Source: Lysobacter arvi (lineage in GTDB: Bacteria > Pseudomonadota > Gammaproteobacteria > Xanthomonadales > Xanthomonadaceae). From it: 64,000 bases of DNA. The stretch's first letter is position 1. Each line of letters opens with the position of its first letter. The stretch lies in NCBI GenBank assembly GCA_031216755.1, contig JARUHG010000002.1, positions 62,001-126,000 of the forward strand, written 5' to 3'. This document shows positions 18,245 through 27,524 of this stretch, piece by piece. The translations under genes and the position numbers were made by a program. The notes beneath the pieces were generated by a model. The model worked only from the letters and a program-made list of their open reading frames with translations, searched no databases and was not told the origin of the DNA.

Positions 18245-19711
18245 ATGACGACGACAAAACGCCGCACCAAGATCCTCGCCACCCTCGGCCCGGCCACCGA
18301 TCCGCCGGGTGTCCTCGACGCACTGCTCTCCGCCGGCGTCGACGTAGTCCGCCTCAATTTCTCGCACGGCGATCCGTCCTCGCAGATCGCGCGCGCGCAG
18401 GCCGTGCGCGACGCCGCCCAACGCGTCGGCGTGGAGGTCGGCATCCTGGCCGACCTGCCCGGCCCGAAGATCCGCATCGAACGTTTCGCCGAAGGCCGCG
18501 TGCTGCTCAAGACCGGCGACCGCTTCGACCTGGTCGCCAGCATCGACGCGCCGCCCGGCAACCTGCGCGAAGTCGGCGTGAGCTACCTCGGCCTGCCCGG
18601 CGACGTGCGCCCCGGCGACGTGCTGCTGCTCGACGACGGCCTGCTGCAGCTGCGCGTGGGCGCCGTGGAAGGCGAACGCATCGTCACCACCGTGCTCAAC
18701 GACGGCGTGCTGTCCGATCGCAAGGGCCTGAACAAGCAGGGCGGCGGGCTCTCGCTGGGCGCGCTGACCGAGCGCGACAAGGAGCTGATCAAGGTCGCGG
18801 CCGAACTGGGCGCGGACTTCATCGCCGTCTCGTTCTGCCGCAACGCGCAGGACATGAACGATGCACGGGCCATCGCGCGGGCGCACGGCAGCGATGCGGC
18901 GCTGGTGTCGAAGATCGAGCGCGCCGAGGCGATCGAGAACCTGACCGAAATCGTCGACGCCAGCGACGTCGTGATGGTCGCGCGCGGCGACCTGGGCGTG
19001 GAGATCGGCGATGCCGAGCTCCCCGGCCTGCAGAAGAAGATCATCCGCGAGGCGCTGGAGCGCAACAAGGTCGTGATCACGGCCACGCAGATGCTGCAGT
19101 CTATGGTCGACAGCCCGATCCCGACGCGTGCCGAAGTCCTCGACGTCGCCAATGCGGTGATCGACGGCACCGACGCGGTGATGCTTTCGCAGGAATCCGC
19201 CGCCGGCCGTTACCCGATCAAGGCAGTGGAAGCGATGGCGCGCATCTGCCTCGGTGCGGAACGCCAGTTCAACCACGACACCGATTTCGAAGCCGCGCCG
19301 CGCAACCTCGAACGCGCCGACCAGGCCATCGCGATGGCGGCGATGTTCCTGTCCGAGCACATCGGCGTGCGCGCGATCATCGCGATGACCGAGTCCGGCG
19401 GCACGGCGCGCTTCCTGTCGCGTTTCCGTTCGCAGGTGCCGATCTACGCGCTGTCGCGCCATGACGGCGCGCGTCGCCGCATGGGCCTGATGCGCGACGT
19501 GGTGGCGTACAACTTCGACAGCCGCGGCCTGACCTCGCGCGATGCCGCGCGCAAGGCGGTCAAGGAACTGTTCGAGCAGAACCTGCTCAGTGTCGGCGAG
19601 CGCGTGATGTTCACCAGCGGCGACCACATGGAACAACTCGGCGCCACCAACACGCTGCGCCTGCTGCAGGTGGGCGAAGGCGGCGCGGCCGAGGGCCTGG
19701 GCGAGCTGTAA
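18245..19711 (+). CDS. pyk: Pyruvate kinase
   Basis: This 488-residue enzyme begins MTTTKRRTKILATLGPATDPP and has RLNFSHGD, LADLPGPKIRIERF, VMVARGDLGVEIG, ATQMLQSMVDSPIPTRAEV with the following DGTDAVMLSQESAAGRYP, and a C-terminal regulatory domain containing MTESGGTARFLSRF. It makes pyruvate and ATP from phosphoenolpyruvate. The ATG at 18245 gives the family-typical N-terminus; 32 extra upstream residues show no similarity. A strong terminator follows the stop. Confidence 0.97.
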   Translation: MTTTKRRTKILATLGPATDPPGVLDALLSAGVDVVRLNFSHGDPSSQIARAQAVRDAAQRVGVEVGILADLPGPKIRIERFAEGRVLLKTGDRFDLVASIDAPPGNLREVGVSYLGLPGDVRPGDVLLLDDGLLQLRVGAVEGERIVTTVLNDGVLSDRKGLNKQGGGLSLGALTERDKELIKVAAELGADFIAVSFCRNAQDMNDARAIARAHGSDAALVSKIERAEAIENLTEIVDASDVVMVARGDLGVEIGDAELPGLQKKIIREALERNKVVITATQMLQSMVDSPIPTRAEVLDVANAVIDGTDAVMLSQESAAGRYPIKAVEAMARICLGAERQFNHDTDFEAAPRNLERADQAIAMAAMFLSEHIGVRAIIAMTESGGTARFLSRFRSQVPIYALSRHDGARRRMGLMRDVVAYNFDSRGLTSRDAARKAVKELFEQNLLSVGERVMFTSGDHMEQLGATNTLRLLQVGEGGAAEGLGEL

Positions 19712-19736
19712 TCGGGTTCCGACACGCCGTACGGGA

Positions 19737-19768
19737 ACGGGCCGGCTTCGCACCGGCCCGTTTTCGTT
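19737..19768 (+). terminator. Intrinsic terminator after pyk
   Basis: ACGGGCCGG and CCGGCCCGT form a nine-base-pair stem with a short loop followed by TTTTCGTTT. It starts 26 bases after the pyk stop. Confidence 0.85.
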
Positions 19769-19897
19769 TGGGGCGGCTTGGGCCCAAGCCACGCAATGTC
19801 CCGGGCGGACGAGCCATCGCACCCGCTCGTCGTCACGCCTGCCTGATTTCGACAACGATAGCGTTGAGGACAGCAAACCTGGCACGAGGGGGCTGTC

Positions 19898-20608
19898 ATG
19901 GAGCGCACGCGGGGCAGGGCGGCGATGGCGATGCGACGCGCCCGAAGCCTGGCGGTTCTGGTGGTCGTCTCGACCCTGGCGCTGGCCGGCTGCAGTTCCG
20001 TCGGCCATCACACCGCGGGGCGCGACGCATACGATTACGGACCCCAGGCGACGCTGCGGGTGTGCGTGCTGCATACCGATGACGTCGGCGCGGATCGCGT
20101 GCAGGCGCTGATCGGTGCGGTGGATCGCGAGTTCGCCGCGTACGGCATCCGCGTCGTGGTGCCCTGGACGCGCGCGTGGAAACGCGCCGGGTTTTCCCAC
20201 GAGGCGCTGTTCGACGACGTCGCGCAGCGCACGCTCGAGGCGCCGTGCGATCGGCTGGTCGCCTTCGTCGATCGCAATGCCGGCGACTTCCTGTGGGGCC
20301 TGGTGATGCCCGAAGTGCTCGGGGCGGTGGACCAGGCCACGCACACGCGCGGGTACGTGGTGGCCACGCGGGCGTCGCTCAACCAGCTGTTCTCCTCGCC
20401 GACCGCCACGTCCGTGCACGAGTTCTACCACCTGCTCGGCTGCCCGCATGCGGCGACGATGACCGGCTGCTACGCGCGGATCGCGCGGCTGAAGCGGGCC
20501 ATCCTTCCGGAGGCGGACTTCTTCCCCGGCGTCGCCCCGGACGGCTCGTTCCTGCGCACGCGCGAGGCGGTCAACGATCGCGTGCGGCCGGGCCTCGCAG
20601 GCCCTTGA
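19898..20608 (+). CDS. Metzincin-like putative metalloprotease lipoprotein
   Basis: This 236-residue protein has an N-terminal hydrophobic segment ending in the lipobox LALAGC (Cys 32), so it is likely a lipoprotein. Near the C-terminus it carries HEFYHLLGCPH (residues 174-184), a full metzincin zinc motif HExxHxxGxxH, followed four residues later by a Met (ATMTGC) that could form the Met-turn. The middle (ATLRVCVLHTDDVGADRV, REFAAYGIRVVVPWTRAW) resembles the first strands of a small alpha/beta protease fold. I cannot place it in a named family. It lies between pyk and the aldolase gene with its own start after GAGGGGG. A zinc-dependent envelope peptidase is the inferred role. Confidence 0.65.
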   Translation: MERTRGRAAMAMRRARSLAVLVVVSTLALAGCSSVGHHTAGRDAYDYGPQATLRVCVLHTDDVGADRVQALIGAVDREFAAYGIRVVVPWTRAWKRAGFSHEALFDDVAQRTLEAPCDRLVAFVDRNAGDFLWGLVMPEVLGAVDQATHTRGYVVATRASLNQLFSSPTATSVHEFYHLLGCPHAATMTGCYARIARLKRAILPEADFFPGVAPDGSFLRTREAVNDRVRPGLAGP

Positions 20609-20716
20609 GGGTCGCCGGCGCACGGTCGGTCGAAGTGGTATTGGATTTCGGGGTGTCTGGTCTGCAAGTGGTTGATTCTGCGTCGCGTTGACCGGTTCTT
20701 GGCGGGGCAACGCGGC

Positions 20717-20722
20717 TATAAT
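20717..20722 (+). promoter_or_regulatory. -10 element of the aldolase promoter
   Basis: A perfect TATAAT lies 33 bases before the aldolase ATG. TTGACC is present upstream but at 23 bases, which is too far; TTCTTG sits at 15 bases. The -35 is therefore uncertain. Confidence 0.55.
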
Positions 20723-20755
20723 GTCGGGCTTCCCACCGCTCCCGCAGGACGACCC

Positions 20756-21766
20756 ATGAGCATCGAACAGCTTGCCGAAACCGCCCAGGCCATGGTGGCC
20801 CCGGGCAAGGGCATCATCGCCATCGATGAGTCCACCAGCACCATTGCCAAGCGTTTTGCCGGCGTCGGCATCGAGAACACCGAGGAAAACCGCCGTCGCT
20901 ACCGCGAGCTGCTGCTCGCCACGCCCAAGCTGAGCGACTACATCTCCGGTGCGATCCTGTTCGACGAGACCATCCGCCAGTCGACCGCCGACGGCGTTCC
21001 GTTCGCCAAGTACATGAGCGACAACGGGATGATCCCGGGCATCAAGGTGGACAAGGGCACGCACAACCTCGCCGGCTTCCCGGGCGAAGTGGTGACCGAA
21101 GGCCTCGATGGCCTGCGCGCTCGCCTGGAGGAGTACTACAAGCTCGGCGCGCGCTTCGCCAAGTGGCGCGCGGTGATCAACATCGGCGACGACATCCCGT
21201 CCGGCACCTGCATCGACGCCAATGCCCACGCGCTCGCGCGCTACGCCGCGCTGTGCCAGGAGCAGGGCCTGGTGCCGATGGTGGAGCCGGAAGTGATCAT
21301 GGACGGCAGTCACGACATCGACACCTGCTACGAGGTCACCGAAGTCACGCTGCGTTCGCTGTTCGCCTCGCTGTACGAGCACAGCGTCATGCTGGAAGGC
21401 ACGATCCTGAAGGCATCGATGGTCCTGCCGGGCACGACCTGCGCGGACCAGGCGTCGGTCGAGGAAGTCGCCGCCGCCACGCTGCAGTGCCTGAAGTCCA
21501 CCGTGCCGGCGACGCTGCCGGGCATCGTGTTCCTGTCGGGCGGCCAGTCGGACGAAGCCGCCACCGCGCACCTCAACGCGATGAACCAGATGGGCCCGAA
21601 CCCGTGGCCGCTCTCGTTCTCGTATGGCCGCGCGATGCAGGCCGCCGCGCTGAAGCTGTGGTCGCAGGACCTGGTGAACAACTTCGCCCGCGCGCAGCAG
21701 ACGGTGTACGAGCGCGCCCGCGACAACGGCCTGGCCGCGCTGGGCCAGTGGAAGCAGGCCGCGTAA
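20756..21766 (+). CDS. Class I fructose-bisphosphate aldolase
   Basis: This 336-residue enzyme begins MSIEQLAETAQAMVAPGKGIIAIDEST. It has IPGIKVDKGTHNLAGFPGE, ARFAKWRAVINIGD, LVPMVEPEVIMDGSHDI, and the Schiff-base Lys in HSVMLEGTILKASMVLPG, followed by FLSGGQSDEAAT. These are marks of the eukaryote-like class I (Lys-dependent, metal-free) aldolase rather than the class II enzyme commoner in bacteria. It splits fructose-1,6-bisphosphate in glycolysis and gluconeogenesis. The start at 20756 agrees with homologues; 28 additional upstream codons would cover the TATAAT promoter element. Confidence 0.96.
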   Translation: MSIEQLAETAQAMVAPGKGIIAIDESTSTIAKRFAGVGIENTEENRRRYRELLLATPKLSDYISGAILFDETIRQSTADGVPFAKYMSDNGMIPGIKVDKGTHNLAGFPGEVVTEGLDGLRARLEEYYKLGARFAKWRAVINIGDDIPSGTCIDANAHALARYAALCQEQGLVPMVEPEVIMDGSHDIDTCYEVTEVTLRSLFASLYEHSVMLEGTILKASMVLPGTTCADQASVEEVAAATLQCLKSTVPATLPGIVFLSGGQSDEAATAHLNAMNQMGPNPWPLSFSYGRAMQAAALKLWSQDLVNNFARAQQTVYERARDNGLAALGQWKQAA

Positions 21767-21791
21767 GCGCCCGCGCATCCGCAGCGATACG

Positions 21792-21820
21792 AAAAAGCCG
21801 GCCCCGCGCCGGCTTTTTCT
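21792..21820 (+). terminator. Intrinsic terminator after the aldolase gene
   Basis: AAAAAGCCGGC and GCCGGCTTTTT form an 11-base-pair stem around a five-base loop, ending in a T-run. The A and T tracts make it work on either strand. Confidence 0.9.
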
Positions 21821-21931
21821 TTTCCGCCCCGGACGAAGCTCCGATGCATGGAACCCGCATTCACGTGGCCTATACGCGGCGTGCACGCCACGAAGACGAC
21901 GATGCAGGCGCGGGCATCAGGATCAGGTCGG

Positions 21932-21945
21932 TTGATCCGGATCAA
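21932..21945 (+). promoter_or_regulatory. FNR/Anr-type box upstream of the nap operon
   Basis: TTGATCCGGATCAA is a perfect FNR palindrome centred 93 bases before the napE ATG. Placed at -41.5 it predicts a start near 21980 and a leader of about 50 bases. The -10 region is weak, as expected for an activator-dependent promoter. Confidence 0.82.
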
Positions 21946-22031
21946 GTTCGCTCCTGGAGCCCGCCAGCAGACTGGATGTCTAGGGACATCGACGTAGCGA
22001 TGTCTCGCGCGAGCGATCGACAGGAGCCGTC

Positions 22032-22196
22032 ATGGACCAGCCAGATGACAACGTCATCAAGCGACGAGAACGCACGGCCTTCCTGCTGCTGACGGCGGTG
22101 GTCTTCCCGCTGCTGACGGTGATGATCGTCGCCAGCTACGGATTCATCGTCTGGTTTTGGCAGATGTTCGTCTCCGGGCCGCCGTCGGGGCACTGA
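22032..22196 (+). CDS. napE: Periplasmic nitrate reductase, NapE subunit
   Basis: A 54-residue open frame begins MDQPDDNVIKRRERTAFLLL and has one strong transmembrane helix (FLLLTAVVFPLLTVMIVASYGFIVWFWQMF). Size, the charged start and the single helix match NapE, a small inner-membrane protein of nap operons with no firmly known role. AGGAG lies six bases before the ATG. It is the first gene after the FNR box and is followed two bases after its stop TGA's first base region by the napF GTG (one base between stop and start). Confidence 0.88.
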   Translation: MDQPDDNVIKRRERTAFLLLTAVVFPLLTVMIVASYGFIVWFWQMFVSGPPSGH

Positions 22197-22197
22197 C

Positions 22198-22701
22198 GTG
22201 GCGGCGGCTCCTGATCCATCCCGGCGCGCGCTGCTGTTCGGCCGGCGCGCCGCGGCCGTCCCGATGCGCCCGCCGTGGGCGCTGGACGAAAACGCCTTCC
22301 TCGACGCCTGCACCGCCTGTGGCGCTTGCGTGGAACGCTGCCCGGAACGCGTGCTCGTGCACGGCGCCGGCGGGCGCCCGGTCTTCGATCCGATGCGGGG
22401 CGAGTGCACCTTCTGCGGCGAATGCGAGCGCGCTTGCACGCCTCGCGCGCTGGATCGTTCCGCGACAGACGAGCCGTGGACGCTGAAAGCGCTGGTCGCC
22501 GATGCCTGCCTGCCGCGCCACGGCGTGGTGTGTTCCAGCTGCCGCGACGCGTGCCCGGAGCGCGCCATCGCGTTCCCGCTGACCGCGCGCGTGCCCGTGC
22601 CCACCATCGACGACGCGCGCTGCACCGGCTGCGGTGCCTGCGTGAGCGTGTGTCCAACCCGCGCCATCGCACTGTCCGCGCGTGCAGGAATGACCGCATG
22701 A
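22198..22701 (+). CDS. napF: Ferredoxin-type protein NapF
   Basis: This 167-residue cytoplasmic iron-sulfur protein starts with GTG at 22198. It carries Cys clusters [36 protein letters not shown] and [13 protein letters not shown], consistent with several 4Fe-4S centres. NapF interacts with NapA in the cytoplasm and is thought to help its iron-sulfur loading before Tat export. One base separates it from napE and its stop overlaps the napD start (ATGA), so translation is coupled. Confidence 0.93.
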   Translation: MAAAPDPSRRALLFGRRAAAVPMRPPWALDENAFLDACTACGACVERCPERVLVHGAGGRPVFDPMRGECTFCGECERACTPRALDRSATDEPWTLKALVADACLPRHGVVCSSCRDACPERAIAFPLTARVPVPTIDDARCTGCGACVSVCPTRAIALSARAGMTA

Positions 22702-23030
22702 AGATCGACCCGACCCGACACGCCGTCGCGCCCCGCGACGTCCACATCGCCAGCTTCGTCGTGCAGCACCGCACCGACGCGGCCGCGGCCATCGCCGACC
22801 ACATCGCCGCGTGCGACGACCTCGAACTCGCCGTGCGTGGGCAGACGCGCAGCGTCGTGCTGTGCGAGTGCGCCGACCAGTACGTCGTGCTCGATCGCAT
22901 GGACGCCGTGCGCGCGCTGCCCGGCGTGCTCAACGTCGCGCTCGTCTATCACCACGCGGAACCGCGCGAGGCGCTCGATGCGCCGGTGCGTTCCCCCTCC
23001 GATTTCCAGGCTTCCGGAGCCGCGCCATGA
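22698..23030 (+). CDS. napD: NapD, NapA Tat-signal chaperone
   Basis: This 110-residue protein begins [25 protein letters not shown]. The core [31 protein letters not shown] and the later [15 protein letters not shown] fit the ferredoxin-like NapD fold. NapD binds the twin-arginine signal of NapA and holds back export until the cofactor is inserted. It overlaps napF at its start and napA at its end by four bases each, so the chaperone is made next to its client. Confidence 0.92.
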   Translation: MKIDPTRHAVAPRDVHIASFVVQHRTDAAAAIADHIAACDDLELAVRGQTRSVVLCECADQYVVLDRMDAVRALPGVLNVALVYHHAEPREALDAPVRSPSDFQASGAAP

Positions 23031-25519
23031 CCACCCGCCGCGAGTTCATCCGCAACACCGCCGTCGCCACCGCCGCGGCCGCCGCCGGCCTGCCGCTGCC
23101 GGGCGACACCGCCAACGTGCTGACCGAGGGCGACCTCACCACGCTCAAGTGGGACAAGGCGCCGTGCCGGTTCTGCGGCACCGGTTGCGGCGTCAACGTC
23201 GCGGTCAAGGAAGGCCGCGTGGTCGCCACGCATGGCGACGTGCACGCCGAGGTCAACCGCGGCATCAACTGCGTCAAGGGCTATTTCCTGTCGAAGATCA
23301 TGTACGGCAGCGACCGCCTGACCGCGCCGCTGCTGCGCAAGAAGAACGGCGTCTACGCGAAGGACGGCGAGTTCACCGAAGTGACCTGGGACGAGGCCTT
23401 CGACGTCATGGCCGCGCAGTTCAAGCGCGTGCTGAAGGAGAAGGGCGCCGACCACATCGGCATGTTCGGCTCCGGGCAGTGGACGATCTTCGAAGGCTAC
23501 GCGGCCAACAAGCTGATGAAGGCCGGCTTCCGCAGCAACCACATCGACCCGAACGCGCGCCACTGCATGGCCTCGGCGGTGATGGGCTTCATGCGCACGT
23601 TCGGCATGGACGAACCGATGGGCTGCTACGACGACATCGAGGCCGCCGACGCGTTCGTGCTGTGGGGCTCGAACATGGCCGAGATGCATCCGATCCTGTG
23701 GACGCGCGTCACCGACCGGCGGCTCACGCATCCGCACGTGAAGGTCGCCGTGCTGTCCACGTTCGAACACCGCAGTTTCGAACTGGCGGACATCCCGATC
23801 GTCTTCAAGCCGCAGACGGACCTGGTGATCCTCAACTACATCGCCAACCACATCATCACCAGCGGCAAGGTCAACCGGGAGTTCGTCGACCGGCACACCA
23901 CGTTCAAGCGCGGCAACGACGACATCGGCTACGGCCTGCGTCCGGACAACCCGCTGGAGATGAAGGCGAAGAACGCCAAGGACGCCAACGGCGGCGAAGT
24001 CATCGACTTCGAGCAGTTCGCGGCCTTCGTCAAGCCGTACACGCTGGACAAGGCGGTGGAAATGACCGGCGTCGAACGCGGCTGGCTGGAAAAGCTTGCC
24101 GAGCTCTACGCCGATCCGAAGGTCAAGGTGATGTCGTTCTGGACCATGGGCTTCAACCAGCACACGCGCGGCGTGTGGGCCAACAACATGGTCTACAACA
24201 TCCACCTGCTGACCGGGAAGATCGCGACGCCGGGCAACAGTCCGTTCTCGCTGACCGGGCAGCCTTCCGCCTGCGGCACGGCGCGCGAGGTCGGCACCTT
24301 CAGCCATCGCCTGCCCGCCGACATGCTGGTGGCCAATCCGGAGCATCGCAAGCACGCCGAGGAAATCTGGAAGGTCCCGCACGGCATCATCAATCCAAAG
24401 CCCGGCTATCACGCGGTCGAGCAGAACCGCATGCTCAAGGACGGCAAGCTCAACGCGTACTGGGTGCAGGTCAACAACAACATGCAGGCCGCGGCGAACC
24501 TCCGCGAGGAGACGTGGCCCGGCTATCGCAATCCGGAGAACTTCATCGTCGTCTCCGATGCCTACCCGACGGTCACCGCGCAGGCGGCCGACCTGATCCT
24601 GCCCGCCGCGATGTGGGTGGAGAAGGAAGGCGCCTACGGCAATGCCGAGCGGCGCACGCAGTTCTGGCACCAGCTCGTGAACGCGCCCGCGCAGGCGCGC
24701 TCGGACCTGTGGCAGCTGATGGAATTCTCCAAGCGCTTCACCACGGACGAATGCTGGCCCGCGGACATCCTCGCGGCGAATCCGCAGTTCAAGGGCAAGA
24801 CGCTGTTCGACGTGCTGTACCGGAACGGCAACGTCAACCGCTATCCGCTAGGCGACATCCAGCAGGGCTACGCGAACGATGAATCCGCGCACTTCGGCTT
24901 CTACGTGCAGAAGGGCCTGTTCGAGGAGTACGCGGCGTTCGGCCGCGGGCACGGACACGACCTCGCGCCGTTCGACGCGTACCACGAGGCGCGCGGCCTG
25001 CGCTGGCCGGTGGTGAACGGTCGCGAGACGCGCTGGCGGTATCGCGAGGGCGCCGACCCGTACGTGAAGCCCGGTACCGGGTTCCAGTTCTACGGCAACA
25101 AGGACGGCCGCGCGGTGATCTGGGCGCTGCCGTACGAACCGCCGGCCGAATCGCCGGACGAGGAGTTCGACCTGTGGCTGGTGACCGGCCGCGTGCTGGA
25201 GCACTGGCATTCGGGCTCGATGACCATGCGCGTGCCCGAGCTGTATCGCAGCTTCCCCACCGCGGTGGTGTTCATGAATCCCGACGACGCGCGCAAGCGC
25301 GGGCTCAAGCGCGGCGACGACGTGCGCATCGTCTCCCGGCGCGGGGAAATGCGTACGCGCGTGGAGACGCGTGGGCGCAACCGCATGCCCGAAGGCGTGG
25401 TGTTCGTGCCGTGGTTCGACGCGGGCCAGCTCATCAACAAGGTCACGCTGGACGCGACCGATCCGATTTCCAAACAGACCGACTACAAGAAGTGCGCGGT
25501 CAAGGTCCTGGGCGCATAG
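23027..25519 (+). CDS. napA: Periplasmic nitrate reductase, catalytic subunit NapA
   Basis: This 830-residue molybdoenzyme begins with a Tat signal ([20 protein letters not shown]). It has the 4Fe-4S motif [12 protein letters not shown] plus a fourth Cys in GINCVKGYF, and the molybdenum-ligand Cys in [13 protein letters not shown]. Downstream motifs include [13 protein letters not shown] and [24 protein letters not shown]. It reduces nitrate to nitrite in the periplasm with a bis-MGD cofactor. Length is normal for the family. It receives electrons through NapC and NapB, encoded next. Confidence 0.98.
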   Translation: MTTRREFIRNTAVATAAAAAGLPLPGDTANVLTEGDLTTLKWDKAPCRFCGTGCGVNVAVKEGRVVATHGDVHAEVNRGINCVKGYFLSKIMYGSDRLTAPLLRKKNGVYAKDGEFTEVTWDEAFDVMAAQFKRVLKEKGADHIGMFGSGQWTIFEGYAANKLMKAGFRSNHIDPNARHCMASAVMGFMRTFGMDEPMGCYDDIEAADAFVLWGSNMAEMHPILWTRVTDRRLTHPHVKVAVLSTFEHRSFELADIPIVFKPQTDLVILNYIANHIITSGKVNREFVDRHTTFKRGNDDIGYGLRPDNPLEMKAKNAKDANGGEVIDFEQFAAFVKPYTLDKAVEMTGVERGWLEKLAELYADPKVKVMSFWTMGFNQHTRGVWANNMVYNIHLLTGKIATPGNSPFSLTGQPSACGTAREVGTFSHRLPADMLVANPEHRKHAEEIWKVPHGIINPKPGYHAVEQNRMLKDGKLNAYWVQVNNNMQAAANLREETWPGYRNPENFIVVSDAYPTVTAQAADLILPAAMWVEKEGAYGNAERRTQFWHQLVNAPAQARSDLWQLMEFSKRFTTDECWPADILAANPQFKGKTLFDVLYRNGNVNRYPLGDIQQGYANDESAHFGFYVQKGLFEEYAAFGRGHGHDLAPFDAYHEARGLRWPVVNGRETRWRYREGADPYVKPGTGFQFYGNKDGRAVIWALPYEPPAESPDEEFDLWLVTGRVLEHWHSGSMTMRVPELYRSFPTAVVFMNPDDARKRGLKRGDDVRIVSRRGEMRTRVETRGRNRMPEGVVFVPWFDAGQLINKVTLDATDPISKQTDYKKCAVKVLGA

Positions 25520-25529
25520 GAGGCCGGCC

Positions 25530-26147
25530 ATGAGCAACGCATTCACGCGCAATCGCCCGGTGTGGATCGCCGGCGCACTCACCGTCGGGGTGATGGTGCT
25601 GGTGTTCCTCGCCGGTTGGCTGTTCGGCCGCGGCAGCGAGAAGAAAGAGGAAGCGCGGCGTGAGGTCGCCGCGCAGAAGGCGCACGTGGAGCGGCCCGAT
25701 TCCGCGCTCGGCCGCGCCGACCTTCGCCAGATCGACGCGCTGCGTCGCGGCATTCCCGTCGACCAGGAAGCCGCGCCGCAACCGATGTGGCACGTGCAGA
25801 ACATGGACGTGAAACGCGAGCGTGCGTATCCGATGCAGCCGCCGACGATTCCACACGCCATCGACGGCTACCAGGTCGACAAGAACAGCAATCGCTGCAT
25901 GTTGTGCCATGCCCGCGCCAACGCCGAGAAGTTCCAGGCACCGCCGGTGAGCGTGACGCACTACATGGACCGCGACGACCAGTTCCTCGCGACGATCTCC
26001 TCGCGGCGCTACTTCTGCAACCAGTGCCACGTCGTGCAGACCGACGCGCCGCTGCTGGTGAACAACGCCTTCGAAACGATCGACGCGGTGCTCGCCGCCG
26101 CCGAAGCCGGCACCGCGACCGCCAGCGCTGCGCAGAGGACACCGTGA
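25530..26147 (+). CDS. napB: NapB, di-haem cytochrome c subunit
   Basis: This 205-residue protein has an N-terminal hydrophobic helix ([22 protein letters not shown]), then a charged helix and a domain with two haem-binding motifs, CMLCH and CNQCH. The segment [24 protein letters not shown] is typical of NapB. It passes electrons to NapA in the periplasm. AGGAGG is just upstream of the ATG at 25530. The stop overlaps the napC start (TGATG). The helix may remain as an uncleaved anchor (uncertain). Confidence 0.94.
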   Translation: MSNAFTRNRPVWIAGALTVGVMVLVFLAGWLFGRGSEKKEEARREVAAQKAHVERPDSALGRADLRQIDALRRGIPVDQEAAPQPMWHVQNMDVKRERAYPMQPPTIPHAIDGYQVDKNSNRCMLCHARANAEKFQAPPVSVTHYMDRDDQFLATISSRRYFCNQCHVVQTDAPLLVNNAFETIDAVLAAAEAGTATASAAQRTP

Positions 26148-26755
26148 TGCGCCGGCTCGTCGAGCGGGTATGGGGCTGGCTGCGTCCGCTCTGGCTGACG
26201 CTCCGGCGTCCGAGCGTGCACTACAGCCTGGGGTTCCTGGTGGCGGCGGGCTTCGTGGCCGGCATCCTGTTCTGGGGCGGATTCAACACCGCCTTGGAGG
26301 CGACCAACACGGAGACGTTCTGCACGGGTTGCCACGAGATGCGCGACAACGTCTTCCAGGAATTGAAGACCACGATCCACTACAGCAATCGCTCCGGCGT
26401 GCGCGCGACATGTCCGGACTGCCACGTGCCGCACCAGTGGACGGACAAGATCGCTCGCAAGATGCAGGCGTCGAAGGAGGTCTGGGGCAAGATCTTCGGC
26501 ACGGTGAACACGCGCGAGAAGTTCCTCGACCATCGACTGGAACTGGCGATGCACGAGTGGGCGCGCCTGAAGGCGAACGACTCGCTGGAATGCCGCAACT
26601 GCCATAACTACGAATCGATGGACCTGACCCGTCAGAGCGCCCGCGCGGCGCAGATCCACCAGCGCTGGCTGGTGACGCGCGAGAAGACCTGCATCGATTG
26701 CCACAAGGGCATCGCGCACCACCTGCCCGACATGGCGGGCATTCCGCAGGGGTAA
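26147..26755 (+). CDS. napC: NapC, tetra-haem quinol dehydrogenase
   Basis: This 202-residue NapC/NirT-type cytochrome has one N-terminal membrane helix ([27 protein letters not shown]) and four haem motifs: CTGCH, CPDCH, CRNCH and CIDCH. It oxidises membrane quinol and feeds NapB and NapA. It is the last gene of the operon. No napG/napH quinol dehydrogenase genes are present, so NapC is the only visible electron entry. Confidence 0.96.
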   Translation: MRRLVERVWGWLRPLWLTLRRPSVHYSLGFLVAAGFVAGILFWGGFNTALEATNTETFCTGCHEMRDNVFQELKTTIHYSNRSGVRATCPDCHVPHQWTDKIARKMQASKEVWGKIFGTVNTREKFLDHRLELAMHEWARLKANDSLECRNCHNYESMDLTRQSARAAQIHQRWLVTREKTCIDCHKGIAHHLPDMAGIPQG

Positions 26756-26984
26756 GCGCGCACTTGCGAAACGAAGCGTCGGGCGCGGGCTCGTTGCCGC
26801 GCACTGGCGCGCTGTCATCTCTCGTAGAGCAAGAATCGATTCCAGCTTTCGCTAACGACGGCGACGTGGTTCGCCGAGAGGCCAGTGCCCGAGCATTGCG
26901 AGCCTGAGCTGTCGCCTTCGCCGTGATGATGAGTTCAAGAACGCCACCAGGTGCCGGCAAGAATCGCGCACTCGCCGGTCGCGC

Positions 26985-27524
26985 TCATTCCGCCAGGACG
27001 GTCCGATACAACCCCGCCATCTCCGGCCCGAAGCACGCAAACACCACCCGCATCGGTCCCGTGTGGTCGGCGAGCCACGCGCGCACCTCACGCACCGCGA
27101 TCGGCACCGCGCGTTCCGCCGGAAAGCCGTACACGCCGCAGCTGATCGCCGGAAACGCAACGGACGCGACACCGCGAACCATCGCCAGCCGCAACGATTC
27201 GCGATAGCACGACGCCAGCAACGCAGCCTCGCCGGCGTCGCCGCCGCGCCATACCGGGCCGACGGTGTGGATCACGTGGCGTGCGGGCAGGCGATGCCCG
27301 CCGGTGATACGCGCCTCGCCGGTCGGACAGCGCACGCCCGGGCGGACCTGCGGCAACGCACGGCATTCATCGAGCAGGCCGGGCCCCGCCGCGCGATGGA
27401 TCGCCCCGTCCACGCCGCCGCCGCCCAGCAACGTCTCGTTCGCGGCGTTGACCACGGCATCGACGTCCAGCGTGGTGATGTCGATGTCCAGCACTTCGGC
27501 GAACAGGGCGCGTTGTGGTCGCAT
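26985..27524 (-). CDS. Macrodomain protein, O-acetyl-ADP-ribose deacetylase-like
   Basis: This 179-residue single macrodomain begins [43 protein letters not shown]. The NAAN...[12 protein letters not shown] loop and [11 protein letters not shown] bind ADP-ribose in the MacroD/YmdB group, which remove acetyl from O-acetyl-ADP-ribose or ADP-ribose from acidic residues. The start at 27524 overlaps the stop of the methyltransferase gene (TGATG), which is preferred over an upstream in-frame start inside that gene. Coupling implies co-expression, but a shared pathway is not known. Confidence 0.92.
   Translation of the reverse strand: MRPQRALFAEVLDIDITTLDVDAVVNAANETLLGGGGVDGAIHRAAGPGLLDECRALPQVRPGVRCPTGEARITGGHRLPARHVIHTVGPVWRGGDAGEAALLASCYRESLRLAMVRGVASVAFPAISCGVYGFPAERAVPIAVREVRAWLADHTGPMRVVFACFGPEMAGLYRTVLAE

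Noticed and set aside
20688-20722. TTGACC with TATAAT as a full sigma-70 promoter for the aldolase gene
   Set aside because: The spacer would be 23 bases, outside the usable range; only the -10 is reported.
18212-21886. 1224-codon open frame on the minus strand
   Set aside because: Antisense to pyk, the lipoprotein gene and the aldolase gene; long frames of this kind are common opposite high-GC genes.
26756-26984. Gap after napC searched for a small gene or RNA
   Set aside because: No frame with family similarity, tRNA fold, or terminator was recognised.
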